Shown: positions 29,126-38,683, counted from the first letter of the stretch. The stretch is DNA of 64,000 bases from Planctomycetales bacterium 10988 (GCA_009664345.1 CP043547.1:4554709-4618708); one strand, 5' to 3'. The notes: generated by a model not told the origin, from the letters alone. A program made the numbers and translations.

Positions 29126-30313
29126 ATGCATGAGATCGCTCCCCCCCTTACTCCCCCGGTTCGTACTTTAATGGGTCCGGGGCCAAGTGACATCCATCCG
29201 CGTGTCCTCCAAGCCCTGGCTTTGCCGACGATTGGCCACCTCGATCCGTATTATCTGGAGACGATGGACCGATTGCAGGGCATGTTGCGGCAGGTTTTCA
29301 AAACCAAAAATCAAATGACGATGGCCATCAGTGGAACCGGGTCCGCCGGGATGGAAGCCTGCGTTCATAATCTTATCGAGCCAGGGGAAGGATTTTTAGC
29401 CTGTGTGAACGGTGTCTTTGGCGGAAGAATGGCCGAAGAAGCTCGTCGGGCCGGAGCAGAGGTGGCAACCATCGAATGCCCTTGGGGCCAAGTCTTCTCC
29501 GTTGCGGAAATCGAAGAGGCTCTCCACAAACACAAGCCGAAAGTCGTCGGTATCGTGATGGCGGAGACTTCCACCGGAGCCCGTCAGCCGTTGCAAGAGA
29601 TTGCCGATGTCGTGCATGACGCCGGTGCCCTCTTACTGGTAGATGCCGTGACTGCCCTCGGCGGAATCTTGGTCGAAGTCGATCAATGGGGGATTGATGC
29701 GATTTATTCCGGGACGCAAAAGTGCCTCAGTTGCCCGCCGGGCCTGGCTCCGATCTCATTGAATGAGCGGGCCATGGAGAAGATTCATGCCCGAACCACT
29801 CCCTGTCGCAGTTGGTATTTGGATGTTTCGCTCCTTTCCAACTATTGGGGGAGCGATCGCACGTATCACCATACTGCCCCGATTAATATGACGTTCGCTC
29901 TGTATGAAGCCCTGCGTTTGATCCTTGAAGAAGGCCTCGAAGGGTGTTTTTCTCGGCATCAACGTCATCATCAAGCCTTGAAGGCGGGGCTGACTGCCCT
30001 TGGTTTGAAGTATGCCGCTCAGGAAAATTTTCAGCTTCCCATGCTGAATGCCGTTTTGATTCCCGAAGGTCTGGATGATGCCACGATTCGCGGTGGACTG
30101 CTGAAAGATTTCGGGATCGAAATCGGCGGCGGTCTTGGGGTCTTCAAAGGAAAAGCGTGGCGAATCGGCTTGATGGGCTATGCTGCCAGAGCCGAAAACG
30201 TCCTCAAATTCTTGGCCGCTTTAGAACAATTGCTTCTTCGCAACGGCCATTCCTGCTCGCCCGGTTGCAGCATCGCCGCTGCCAATGAAGTCTATTCCGG
30301 ATGTGGAGTTTAA
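29126..30313 (+). CDS. Class V aminotransferase (alanine/serine-glyoxylate type)
   Basis: A PLP enzyme of the AGXT/SPT group, expected to move the amino group of alanine or serine to glyoxylate. The ATG at 29126 with GAGG seven bases upstream is preferred over a TTG at 29096. Landmarks are [16 protein letters not shown] at the start, [10 protein letters not shown] near residue 76, [11 protein letters not shown] near 172, the PLP lysine in SGTQKCL (Lys199), and [12 protein letters not shown] near 350. The 395 residues are a normal family length. The last 20 residues form a Cys-containing tail (CSPGCS, SGCGV) that is not part of the fold I know. The gene is monocistronic by its surroundings. 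Confidence 0.93.
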   Translation: MHEIAPPLTPPVRTLMGPGPSDIHPRVLQALALPTIGHLDPYYLETMDRLQGMLRQVFKTKNQMTMAISGTGSAGMEACVHNLIEPGEGFLACVNGVFGGRMAEEARRAGAEVATIECPWGQVFSVAEIEEALHKHKPKVVGIVMAETSTGARQPLQEIADVVHDAGALLLVDAVTALGGILVEVDQWGIDAIYSGTQKCLSCPPGLAPISLNERAMEKIHARTTPCRSWYLDVSLLSNYWGSDRTYHHTAPINMTFALYEALRLILEEGLEGCFSRHQRHHQALKAGLTALGLKYAAQENFQLPMLNAVLIPEGLDDATIRGGLLKDFGIEIGGGLGVFKGKAWRIGLMGYAARAENVLKFLAALEQLLLRNGHSCSPGCSIAAANEVYSGCGV

Positions 30314-30349
30314 GCTCAGCACTTTATATGCTCAGCACTATATATAGTG
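30314..30349. repeat. Direct repeat and palindrome between convergent genes
   Basis: GCTCAGCACT occurs at 30314-30323 and again at 30330-30339. The second copy runs into a perfect 14-base palindrome CACTATATATAGTG at 30336-30349. The site lies between the stops of the aminotransferase and PEGA genes. It may help end transcription in both directions or bind a protein. Confidence 0.5.
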
Positions 30350-30359
30350 TCGTTCGAGG

Positions 30360-31091
30360 TTACGGCGTGAAGCTCGAAACCGGGGGCTGCCCAGGATTTG
30401 CTGGCGGACTCGTCATCGGGTGCGCCGGATAACCTGGATAGGAAGGACTTGGCTGCGATGGATAATACGGCGGCAAGTTCGGATTGACCGGAGGTTGCGT
30501 ATTCATACCGGGATTCACTTGAGGGCCGGGCGGATACGGTGTCCCTGGCGGAATTGCTTCAGCCGGAGGCAAAACAGGCGTAGGTCCAGGCACTGCCGGA
30601 GTTTGCGGAATCGAAGAAGGTGCCACGACCGGAGGAAATCCAGCCGGCGTCCCTCCGCGACCTGCTTGCCGCAACTGATCTCCCCGAGAAAGAATCTGCC
30701 CGGTCGGAAGGACATATCTTGGCTGCAAACGATAATTCAAATTCCGCACATCACGCAGATTCACCGGAACGACATTCTCGGAAAAGAAATCCAGTGGTGG
30801 CACTTCATACCAAGGAGGCGACACCTGCACCTGATCGACGATCGGCTCATAGCCATCCAGCTCCAGCCGGACTTCACGCGTTCCATAATAGATAAAATTC
30901 ACCGCCACCGGCGTCACGCCCACCTGCGTTTTATCCACATAAACAACCGCTCCCGGCGGCTGAGAACGGATCATCAGACGACGTTTGACACAGCCCATGC
31001 TGATCAAAATCAAAGCAAGCAACAGTCCATGACCGACAATTAAATGGGCACGCGAGCCAAACAGGCCGCGTTGACAATTGTGTGGCAACAT
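30360..31091 (-). CDS. PEGA-domain lipoprotein (243 aa)
   Basis: The ATG at 31091 has GAGGGG upstream and begins a lipoprotein signal ending in the lipobox ISMGC (Cys at about residue 34). Immediately after it is a PEGA domain (about residues 40-105), with RSQPPGAVVYVDKTQVGVTPV and REVRLELDGYEP. PEGA is a small beta domain common in surface proteins. The second half is a Pro/Gly-rich low-complexity tail. The mature protein should be anchored in the envelope and face the periplasm or outside. No partner is evident. Confidence 0.88.
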   Translation of the reverse strand: MLPHNCQRGLFGSRAHLIVGHGLLLALILISMGCVKRRLMIRSQPPGAVVYVDKTQVGVTPVAVNFIYYGTREVRLELDGYEPIVDQVQVSPPWYEVPPLDFFSENVVPVNLRDVRNLNYRLQPRYVLPTGQILSRGDQLRQAGRGGTPAGFPPVVAPSSIPQTPAVPGPTPVLPPAEAIPPGTPYPPGPQVNPGMNTQPPVNPNLPPYYPSQPSPSYPGYPAHPMTSPPANPGQPPVSSFTP

Positions 31092-31379
31092 CCATTGCCC
31101 CTCGTTTGGTGGAAGATGAAACAAAGCAACGAGGTCGTGTGCGGAGCGAAGAAATGAATGAAAGGTACGAACGGAACCCTGTTCCGACCGTGCCCAGACT
31201 TTACAGCCTTTCGAAAATCCTGGCTAGGTCAATCTGGCATCCTGCCTCGCGTCCTTTCCTTGTCGCTTTGGAATTTCTCAGAAGGAGGGGCTTAGCAGAT
31301 TTGCCCCAGACCGATACATTAAACGGTGGAGAGAGGATGATTTTGTAGCTACATACCACTGAAGATCAGGTGTTTCAGG

Positions 31380-32468
31380 ATGAACATCTCGCCAACAACC
31401 TTCCGAGAGATCATCAGCGGCGAGCGGCGTGGGCTGGGGGCGGGCCTGCTTCGCGGCTTCCTGCGGCTGGTTGAATTTCCGTATACCTGGGTCGTCCAGC
31501 GGCGAAACTCCCTCTATGATCGAGAAATTTCCGAAATTCATCAACCCCCCCTTCCTGTGATCAGTGTTGGAAATCTAACATTAGGCGGAACGGGGAAGTC
31601 TCCGCTGGTGATGTGGCTGGCAAAATATCTACGCGATCACGACATCCGCGTGGCCGTCTTGAGCCGGGGTTACGGAGCCAAAGATGGGGCCAATGACGAA
31701 GCCTTGCAACTCGAACGCAACTTGCCAGACGTCCCGCACTTAGAAAATCCCGATCGCGTCGCCGGGGTGAATCTGGCTTATGAAGAATTTGCTACGCAAT
31801 TGATTCTATTAGATGACGGTTTCCAACATCGCCGCTTGGGTCGCTCGGCGGATATCGTTCTCTTGGATGCCCTCGAACCGTTTGGCTTTGAGCATGTTTT
31901 CCCTAGAGGGAGCTTGCGAGAACCGCTTTCTTCCTTAAATCGAGCGGATGTGGTGATGCTTTCGCGAGCCGATTGTATCTCGGAAGCGGAGCGTCAACAA
32001 GTTCGCGAGCGGGTCCGTCAACTTGCCCCGGAAACCCTTTGGGCGGAGTGTATTCATGCCCCACATTGTTTACTTTCCGCTTCTGGAAAAACTGAATCGT
32101 TTGACACTTTAAAAGATCAACCGTTTGTTGCTTTTTGTGGAATTGGAAATCCAAAGGCTTTTCGTCAAACACTAACAAGTTTAAATCTTTCCCCGATTGA
32201 TTTTCGTGAATACGCCGACCATCAACCTTATACCAAAGAAGAAGTTAACCGTTTAATCGCTTGGGCCAAAGAACAAAACGCCGCCGCACTCATTTGTACA
32301 GAAAAAGATTTAGTGAAGCTGGATTCGGATCAACTCGGTGGCATTCCATTGAAAGCAGTTCGTATTGAACTTCAATTTATTACAGGAGAAGAATCCTTTA
32401 AAGAATGGCTTATTCCTTTCGTAGAAAATGCAAAAGAAGTTCACCCCGAATTTAATTTAGAGAGTTAA
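31380..32468 (+). CDS. lpxK: Tetraacyldisaccharide 4'-kinase LpxK
   Basis: LpxK phosphorylates the 4' position of the lipid A precursor at the inner membrane. The 362-residue protein has an N-terminal hydrophobic helix region, then the P-loop SVGNLTLGGTGKSP (about residues 62-75). LSRGYGAK near 97, LLDDGFQHRRLGR near 141, FCGIGNPKAF near 251 and CTEKDLVKL near 311 are all standard LpxK features. It supports an LPS-type outer membrane in this organism. The ATG at 31380 has only CAGGA before it. From about 32080 the coding sequence becomes distinctly AT-richer. The malic enzyme gene follows after 86 bases. Confidence 0.95.
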   Translation: MNISPTTFREIISGERRGLGAGLLRGFLRLVEFPYTWVVQRRNSLYDREISEIHQPPLPVISVGNLTLGGTGKSPLVMWLAKYLRDHDIRVAVLSRGYGAKDGANDEALQLERNLPDVPHLENPDRVAGVNLAYEEFATQLILLDDGFQHRRLGRSADIVLLDALEPFGFEHVFPRGSLREPLSSLNRADVVMLSRADCISEAERQQVRERVRQLAPETLWAECIHAPHCLLSASGKTESFDTLKDQPFVAFCGIGNPKAFRQTLTSLNLSPIDFREYADHQPYTKEEVNRLIAWAKEQNAAALICTEKDLVKLDSDQLGGIPLKAVRIELQFITGEESFKEWLIPFVENAKEVHPEFNLES

Positions 32469-32554
32469 CTTTTATTTATTGTATTGAGCATTAAATATTT
32501 AATCTGAAGACTATATTTGTTTTCAATTTATTCTATTCATAAAGAGAGGTTCTT

Positions 32555-33979
32555 ATGGCTATTCGCAGCCCTTCTTATAGTATTACGATGCGGTTGCGGT
32601 ATGAAGATCAACCGGGAAGGTTGGGGGAAATTACCTCGGTCATTGGACAAGCCGATGGGTTGATCGGTGCGGTCGATATTGTTGAAGTTCGCGAAGGGGC
32701 CATCATTCGCGATATCACCGTCAATGCCACCAATGAAACGCATGGAAAAGAGATCGTCGACAAGGTCGCCACGATGGATGGCGTTGATGTTGTTAAGGTT
32801 TCCGACCGGACTTTTTTGCTGCATTTAGGCGGGAAAATTGAAGTTCATTCCAAAGTCCCGGTGAAAACTCGCGATGATCTTTCCATGGCTTATACGCCGG
32901 GAGTCGCCCGAGTTTGTCGTGCCATTTATCAAGACCCTGAATCGGCGTTTGCCTTGACCATTCGTAGAAACACCGTGGCGGTAGTTAGCGATGGATCGGC
33001 AGTGTTAGGACTTGGAAACATCGGCCCGAAAGCGGCGATGCCGGTGATGGAAGGGAAGGCTTTACTTTTTAAAGAGTTCGCCGGGGTGGATGCCTTTCCT
33101 ATTTGTTTAGCGACGCAAAATGTAGAAGAAATTATAGAAACGTGTATTCGGATCGCGCCGACATTTGGTGGTTTTAATTTAGAAGATATCAGCTCGCCGC
33201 GTTGTGTAGAAATTGAAAGACGCTTGGCTCCTTTAGTCGATGTTCCTGTCTTTCATGATGATCAACATGGCACTGCGATTGTTGTTTTGGCGGCTTTAAA
33301 AAATGCCCTTAAGGTTGTGAAGAAACCGATTGAAGAAATTCGCATTGTTTTAAATGGAGCTGGGGCCGCTGGGTTGGCGATTACTCAACTTTTACTTTCC
33401 GTCGGCGTGCAACATATTATTGTTTGCGATCGGCAAGGAGCCATTTATCAAGATCGCGAAGGCGGCATGAATGTTGTTAAACGCGATTTGGCTTGGAAGA
33501 CTAATCTTGAAAAGAAGCCAGGCAAGCTTTCTGAAATGCTGGTCGGGGCCGATGTGTTTATCGGGGTTTCGGCGGCCAATGTGCTAACCCCGGACGAAAT
33601 CAAAACGATGGCGGACGACCCGATCATTTTTGCCCTCGCGAATCCCGATCCGGAAATTGCCCCGGAAACGATTCAAGGAATCGCCAGGGTGATCGCCACC
33701 GGGCGGTCGGACTATCCTAATCAAATTAACAATGTCCTTTGTTTTCCCGGTTTTTTCCGGGGAATGCTCAATGTGCGAGCCAAGCAAGTGACCGAATCGA
33801 TGAAGCTCGCCGCCGCGGATGCCATCGCCAGCGTCATTGCCGAAGAGGAACTTTTGGCCGATTATATTATCCCGAGTGTCTTCGATCGCCGCGTGGCTCA
33901 GGCCGTGGCGGATGCCGTGGCTCAGGCCGCCCTCGATGCCGGAGTGGCTCGCCGCCAAGCGAAGCCGAGTTTTGCGTAA
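32555..33979 (+). CDS. NAD(P)-dependent malic enzyme with N-terminal ACT domain
   Basis: The enzyme oxidatively decarboxylates malate to pyruvate. Residues 8-85 are an ACT-type regulatory domain (SITMRLRYEDQPGRLGEITSVIG), which probably binds a small effector. The malic enzyme domain follows: AYTPGVARVC near 111, SDGSAVLGLGNIGPKAAMPVMEGKALLFK near 142, FHDDQHGTAIV near 231 and a nucleotide-binding NGAGAAGLAI near 266. The C-terminal half is of the short bacterial malic enzyme type without a phosphotransacetylase domain. The start is fixed by AGAGG six bases before the ATG. A methyltransferase gene starts 14 bases after its stop, so both are likely co-transcribed. Confidence 0.94.
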   Translation: MAIRSPSYSITMRLRYEDQPGRLGEITSVIGQADGLIGAVDIVEVREGAIIRDITVNATNETHGKEIVDKVATMDGVDVVKVSDRTFLLHLGGKIEVHSKVPVKTRDDLSMAYTPGVARVCRAIYQDPESAFALTIRRNTVAVVSDGSAVLGLGNIGPKAAMPVMEGKALLFKEFAGVDAFPICLATQNVEEIIETCIRIAPTFGGFNLEDISSPRCVEIERRLAPLVDVPVFHDDQHGTAIVVLAALKNALKVVKKPIEEIRIVLNGAGAAGLAITQLLLSVGVQHIIVCDRQGAIYQDREGGMNVVKRDLAWKTNLEKKPGKLSEMLVGADVFIGVSAANVLTPDEIKTMADDPIIFALANPDPEIAPETIQGIARVIATGRSDYPNQINNVLCFPGFFRGMLNVRAKQVTESMKLAAADAIASVIAEEELLADYIIPSVFDRRVAQAVADAVAQAALDAGVARRQAKPSFA

Positions 33980-33993
33980 CGATTGAGGCCAGT

Positions 33994-34917
33994 ATGTGGG
34001 ACCCTACACAATATGAATTGCTTGACTTTGGCGAAGGGAGAAAGTTAGAGCGGCTCGGGAAGTGGATTTTGGATCGGCCTTCGCCGGCGGCGGAAGGTTT
34101 CCGGCTTGCGGGGCCACAACGCTGGTCCTCGGCGGATGCGTACTTCCGACGAAGTCAAGGTTTAAAAGGTCGTTGGCAGTGGCAGGAAAAACGTAAGCAA
34201 CACCAATTCCGCGAAGAGGCCGTCATCCGATGGCGAGAGCTTTCTTTCTCCCTCAAAACCAACGAATTTGGACATATCGGCCTCTTTCCAGAGCAAGCTG
34301 CGAATTGGCAGTGGCTCCGGGAAACCCTTCGCTTGCCATCCTTTCAGAATCAGCAACCTTTCGAAAATCAAAAAGCGGATTTTGGATTGCAGGAACCTCC
34401 TTCGATTTTGCATCTCTTTGCCTATACCGGAGCGAGTACGCTAGCCAGTGCGGCGGCTGGAGCCAAAGTGACGCATATCGATGGGGCCAAGAATGTCGTG
34501 CAGTGGGCGCGGCAGAATGCCGAGCTTTCGCAAATGGCCGACTTGCCCGTGCGGTGGATTGCCGAAGATGCCTTGAAATATACCCTGCGAGAGGTCAAGC
34601 GAGGGCAAGCTCATCACGGAATCATTCTCGATCCGCCCAGTTATGGACATGGTCCGAAGGGGCAAACCTGGAAGATCGAACGGAACTTGCCGCAACTCTT
34701 GGAAGCATTATCCAGTCTGATTCAGCCCGGTCCCGCCTTTGGTTTGTTGACCTGCCATTCTCCTGGTTATGAAAAAGATCGCTTGGCCGAAGAATGGCAA
34801 GCCGTGGTGCCGGCAACTTGGCGGGGGAAATGGATGCCTTTCGAAATGGAACTTCAAACCCGAGGTGGGCGAAGTTTACCAGCGGGCTGTGGCGTGCGGT
34901 GGCTGAGAGAAGATTAG
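33994..34917 (+). CDS. Class I SAM-dependent methyltransferase (RlmI-like)
   Basis: The ATG at 33994 with GAGG upstream gives 307 residues; the frame is open further upstream inside the malic enzyme gene, but without support. The SAM-binding motif is LHLFAYTGASTLASAAAGAKVTHID near residue 137, and the catalytic-type motif is ILDPPSYGHGPKG near 210. This DPPSYGHGxxG form belongs to the COG1092-like group related to rRNA cytosine methyltransferases RlmI/RlmK. The PUA domain of RlmI is absent at the N-terminus, so the RNA target is uncertain. It closely follows the malic enzyme gene. Confidence 0.88.
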   Translation: MWDPTQYELLDFGEGRKLERLGKWILDRPSPAAEGFRLAGPQRWSSADAYFRRSQGLKGRWQWQEKRKQHQFREEAVIRWRELSFSLKTNEFGHIGLFPEQAANWQWLRETLRLPSFQNQQPFENQKADFGLQEPPSILHLFAYTGASTLASAAAGAKVTHIDGAKNVVQWARQNAELSQMADLPVRWIAEDALKYTLREVKRGQAHHGIILDPPSYGHGPKGQTWKIERNLPQLLEALSSLIQPGPAFGLLTCHSPGYEKDRLAEEWQAVVPATWRGKWMPFEMELQTRGGRSLPAGCGVRWLRED

Positions 34918-35014
34918 AGCCAGTGGTCAAAACCCTTCAGAATTAGGTAAACATTTGGAAAAGGTAAATCTCAATTTACTTTTAACCACAAACTCTTAAA
35001 ATATTTAATGCCTT

Positions 35015-35200
35015 TTACAATAAATAATCAATTAGGCTCAACACGGCGAGCATCAATAACATCAGAACACTGATTGTAAGGCCATATTGCCGGGCGTCTT
35101 TGAGGATCTGCTTCGGGGCTTCGTGCCGCGTACCGGCATAGACCAAACTAACCGCAACAATCAGCGGCACGGCATATCCAATATCAATCATCCAACCCAT
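35015..35200 (-). CDS. Small two-helix membrane protein (61 aa)
   Basis: The protein has two hydrophobic helices (about residues 6-22 and 43-60) joined by a charged loop, TRHEAPKQILKDARQYG. I recall short planctomycete proteins of this layout (xxYAVPLIVxxSLVYAxTRHE), but no function is known to me. The start is the ATG at 35200; a second ATG three codons later is also possible. It lies directly downstream of the 184-residue membrane protein at 35240, with a gap of 39 bases, so they are probably co-transcribed. Confidence 0.75.
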   Translation of the reverse strand: MGWMIDIGYAVPLIVAVSLVYAGTRHEAPKQILKDARQYGLTISVLMLLMLAVLSLIDYLL

Positions 35201-35239
35201 AGCTGTCTTCTTTATATTGTGCTCTAAGTATAATTCAGG

Positions 35240-35794
35240 TTATTTGGCCGCTTCTGTGGGGGAATCGCTTTCGTCTTCCGTTTCCTCTGCTTTACGAAGG
35301 GCAGGTCCGCAACAGGCATCATAGATCACCAAGATATTGAGTAGCCCGGCGATCATTGTATAAATGCGGCCCAATTCCCAATACCGGCCGAGATTTAAAT
35401 GCAGATCATCGAGGGCTTTCGGCGATTCGTAGGGCGGAGCCATGAAGTTATTGAGCAGCGGCGGTTGGCGGTTCTTGATGCGATTGCTTTGGATCATGGC
35501 CGGAACCGCGGCGAGCCCGGTGCCCATTTGACATAGAAAAGAGGCGGGGTTGTTAAACTGGGGAAGCGACGCCCCTTGCGGCCATTCAACGTAGACCACG
35601 CGGCCATAACCCAATTCGGGATTTCCCCCCATCACGACTCCGGTGGAGAACAGCCCTAAAATACAGACAAGGAAGAGAATGCCTTTGTAGGTTCTTCCTT
35701 GATAAAGATGCCCCAAGCCGGGAATCAGCCAGGCAAGCAGTCCAGCCAACAAGGGATTTTTGACAACGATGGGTTCAGAGTTACTAGCAGACAT
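35240..35794 (-). CDS. DUF6677-like membrane protein (184 aa)
   Basis: The ATG at 35794 is preferred to a TTG at 35821. The N-terminal segment NPLLAGLLAWLIPGLGHLYQGRTYKGILFL is the TM2/DUF6677-type signature. After it come a second hydrophobic segment, a middle region with ASFLCQMGTGLAAVPAMIQ, and a last membrane helix (about 145-165) before an acidic C-terminal tail. Such proteins are common and uncharacterised in planctomycetes. It is encoded just upstream of the 61-residue membrane protein, and the two may act together in the inner membrane. Confidence 0.82.
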   Translation of the reverse strand: MSASNSEPIVVKNPLLAGLLAWLIPGLGHLYQGRTYKGILFLVCILGLFSTGVVMGGNPELGYGRVVYVEWPQGASLPQFNNPASFLCQMGTGLAAVPAMIQSNRIKNRQPPLLNNFMAPPYESPKALDDLHLNLGRYWELGRIYTMIAGLLNILVIYDACCGPALRKAEETEDESDSPTEAAK

Positions 35795-35966
35795 CGCAGG
35801 GTAAGATCCTGTAGGGGGCAAAAAGCGATGAACGCGGTCCCATGTGCGACCTTTTCACCGACCAGAAGAACCCTCAGTCTATCAGATCTTCCCTGTTTGC
35901 CATAGCCCGAACTTTCGTCCGTGAAACGAATTCAGGGTCTTTACTTGGCTCCGGATGAGAGTCGAT

Positions 35967-36791
35967 TCAGGCAGCCTTGCGATAAGGAGGGCGGGCCGCT
36001 TGATCCAATTGTTGATGGACGCCTTCGACGGTTTGCATATCAACGCAACCGATTTTTTGCGAGGCCGCGGCGATCAAGGCGAGTTCAGCCAAATGATTCA
36101 GCCGTCGTGGATTGCCTCCGCTGAGGACATGCAATCGGTTGATGGCACCGTTGCTGAAGAGAGGATCGCGACAGCCGGCATGCGCGAGCGAGGCATTCAA
36201 AAACTCCCCGACTTCAAGCTCGGTCAGCGGTTCGATCTCCACGCGAAGTTCCGCTTCTTGCAGCAATCGCGGACCAAGATGCGAAAGTTGCTCGGGACGG
36301 CATCCCAATATAATACTGACGCGAGATTCCGGCCAGCGATTGAGGGCGAGCAGATGCGTCAGAACTTCAATGCCATCGGGACAACCTTCCCCGGCATCAT
36401 CGACAATCAATAAGAGGTCGCGTTCGAGCGTTCGCAGTTGTTGCAAACGGTCGTACACTCGCCGCCACAAACGATACGGAGAATCATTTGGGCTCGGCTG
36501 AGTTTTGAGGCCGACGGCCAGTTGCCAACAGATTTCATGTCGATCGCAGCCCCGGAGGTTGATATTCAGGTGTTCGCGACCATCTGCCGTAAGCCGTTTG
36601 GAAAGCACCTGCAAGAGGAGCGATTTTCCACTGCCAGCCGACCCAACCAGCACGCCGCTAGGGTGACGATGTTCAATCAAAAATTGCAAACGAGCAAGAA
36701 TCTCTTCCTGCACCGGGCCATGATAAAACCAGGCAGGCTTTTCAGGTTGGCGAAAAGGAGAGACTGTTAAACCCCAATGTGATAAAACCAT
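35967..36791 (-). CDS. ExeA/GspA-like AAA ATPase (274 aa)
   Basis: The ATG at 36791 gives the usual ExeA-type start (HWGLTVSPFRQ). A GTG at 36878 would add 29 residues without a ribosome site. Landmarks are the Walker A motif GSAGSGKSLLL near residue 52, the Walker B-like DLLLIVDDAGE near 133, and the sensor region LSGGNPRRLNHLAELAL near 240. ExeA helps place secretins through the cell wall, but the family also includes transposition helpers. The typical ExeB partner and peptidoglycan-binding domain are missing. The solo secretin at 4382 is the only obvious candidate partner in this window, which is inference. Confidence 0.85.
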   Translation of the reverse strand: MVLSHWGLTVSPFRQPEKPAWFYHGPVQEEILARLQFLIEHRHPSGVLVGSAGSGKSLLLQVLSKRLTADGREHLNINLRGCDRHEICWQLAVGLKTQPSPNDSPYRLWRRVYDRLQQLRTLERDLLLIVDDAGEGCPDGIEVLTHLLALNRWPESRVSIILGCRPEQLSHLGPRLLQEAELRVEIEPLTELEVGEFLNASLAHAGCRDPLFSNGAINRLHVLSGGNPRRLNHLAELALIAAASQKIGCVDMQTVEGVHQQLDQAARPPYRKAA

Positions 36792-37171
36792 CGGTTTTGC
36801 CCCGGCAATTGGTGGACCTGTCGATTGACCTTCATCCTTGAAAGAAAACCTGTGGGTCAGATTTTCGCGTATCGGCACCGCTTGAGTGTCTTACAGGTGG
36901 AATTATCGTCAAAGTTGCCTTAGGCCCTTCATTCAAATTCCGGACTTCTTGAAAATCAGCAATCAAGTCAATTTCAATTCAAGGGTTTCCCTCAAACCAT
37001 ATTCCCTTCAACAGGGTGAATTTCACAGCGGGGAAACCTTGAGATACTGTGCAACCGGAAACCTTTGCGGTATGGTACGCATGAAGGCATTTTCAAGATC
37101 AGCCGTCGCGAAAAACTAAACAATCCACCGCTATAGATAAAGTTGCCAAGCCTTTTGAAAAGGATGTCCCC
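36792..37171. other. Gene-free divergent region, ExeA-like to pepA
   Basis: About 380 bases expected to carry both promoters. No reliable promoter, RNA or coding frame could be supported. Confidence 0.35.
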
Positions 37172-38653
37172 ATGCAGTTATTGACGGATTCGCAGCCAAT
37201 GTCGGACGCCACCGGGAATGTGTTGATCCTCGGAGTCTATCAATCAGGCGAACTCCCGCCCGCAGCGGAGGCCTTTGAAAAACAAACCGAGGGCTTGCTC
37301 GGAAGGCTTCGCGAACAAGATGAATTTTGCGGGAAACTAGGCGAAATGGTCGTTCTGTTTGAAGTCCCCTCGCTCAAAGTTTCCAAAGTGGTACTCCTCG
37401 GAATGGGCGAACGCGAGGACCTCGACCAGGCGGCAGCCTTTCGACTGGGAGCGACCATCAGTAAGAAGCTCGCCGCGAAACCACTGGATCGGATGGTGGT
37501 GGATCTCGATGAGTGGACGACTCCGCTGGTCGAAAGTGCCTTAGCTGGATTGATGGTCGGATGCGAAAACGCCTCGCTTTATCAAGCTGAAAAGAAACGC
37601 TTTCCCATTCAAGAAGTCGTTTGGCGGCATGCGACCCCCGGGGCCTTGGAATCCGCCAAGATGTTGGGCGAAAGCATCAACCTCACGCGGCGGCTCGTCA
37701 ATCAACCGCCGGAAGACCTTTATCCAGAGACCTTTGCTCAAACCGCAGAAGAAGTTGCCCGGATGGCCGACTTGGAGATTGAAGTCTGGGATCAGGAGCG
37801 GCTGACGGAAGAAAAATGCGGGGCCTTGTTGGCAGTGGCCCGCGGCTCGGCACGGCCTCCGCGACTCATTATCTTGCGGCACATGGGAGCTGAGAAGGAT
37901 TCCCCGATCATGGCCTTGGTCGGCAAAGGGGTGACCTTCGATTCCGGCGGTCTTTCTCTCAAGCCGAGCGAATCGATGCTCAATATGAAGGCCGATATGG
38001 CGGGCGGAGCGACAGTCCTTGGAGCGATGCAGGCGATCGGCTGGCTCAAGCTTCCTGTCAATGCCATCGGGGTCATCGGCCTGGTCGAAAATATGCCCGG
38101 CTCACAAGCCTATAAACTGGGCGATGTGCTGACTTCCCGCAATGGCAAAACGATCGAAGTTCATAACACCGACGCTGAAGGCCGCCTCGTTTTGGCCGAT
38201 GCTCTCGATGTTGCTTGCGAACAAGGGGCCGATCACTTGATCGATTTGGCAACTCTCACCGGGGCCTGCGTGGTGGCTTTGGGATTGGAAGTAGCCGGCG
38301 TGATGAGCAACGACGATGAGTGGCAAGAGATTTTCCTCGAAGCCGCCAAGACTTCCGGCGAATACGCTTGGCCGCTACCCATGTTCCCCGAATATCGCGA
38401 CCAGATTCGCGGAACGATCGCAGACATTAAAAACGTCGGCAATGGTCGCTGGGGCGGAGCGATCACTGCCGGAAAGTTCCTCCAAGAATTCGTCGGCGAT
38501 ACCCCTTGGGTGCATGTCGATATCGCCGGGCCGTCCTTCATCGAGAAAGCAACCGATTGGCAAGACACCGGCGGCAGCGGGGCCTTCGTGCGAACCTTAG
38601 TCGAAATCGCCCGAACTTGGAAACCGAATTCTAATCAACCTTCCACGTTATGA
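37172..38653 (+). CDS. pepA: Leucyl aminopeptidase (M17)
   Basis: A cytosolic dizinc/manganese aminopeptidase of family M17 that trims N-terminal residues from peptides. The N-terminal macro-like domain covers residues 1-165. The catalytic domain holds VGKGVTFDSGGLSLKPSESMLNMKADMAGGA (about 250-280), which contains the metal-binding Lys and Asp residues. The family signature NTDAEGRL lies near 331, and the C-terminal region follows, with WPLPMFPEY near 410. The 493 residues are standard for the family. The ATG at 37172 has AAGGA upstream; a second ATG nine codons later is in frame. Confidence 0.96.
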   Translation: MQLLTDSQPMSDATGNVLILGVYQSGELPPAAEAFEKQTEGLLGRLREQDEFCGKLGEMVVLFEVPSLKVSKVVLLGMGEREDLDQAAAFRLGATISKKLAAKPLDRMVVDLDEWTTPLVESALAGLMVGCENASLYQAEKKRFPIQEVVWRHATPGALESAKMLGESINLTRRLVNQPPEDLYPETFAQTAEEVARMADLEIEVWDQERLTEEKCGALLAVARGSARPPRLIILRHMGAEKDSPIMALVGKGVTFDSGGLSLKPSESMLNMKADMAGGATVLGAMQAIGWLKLPVNAIGVIGLVENMPGSQAYKLGDVLTSRNGKTIEVHNTDAEGRLVLADALDVACEQGADHLIDLATLTGACVVALGLEVAGVMSNDDEWQEIFLEAAKTSGEYAWPLPMFPEYRDQIRGTIADIKNVGNGRWGGAITAGKFLQEFVGDTPWVHVDIAGPSFIEKATDWQDTGGSGAFVRTLVEIARTWKPNSNQPSTL

Positions 38654-38683
38654 GAGGCGACTCAATCCTGGCTAAAATTGAAC

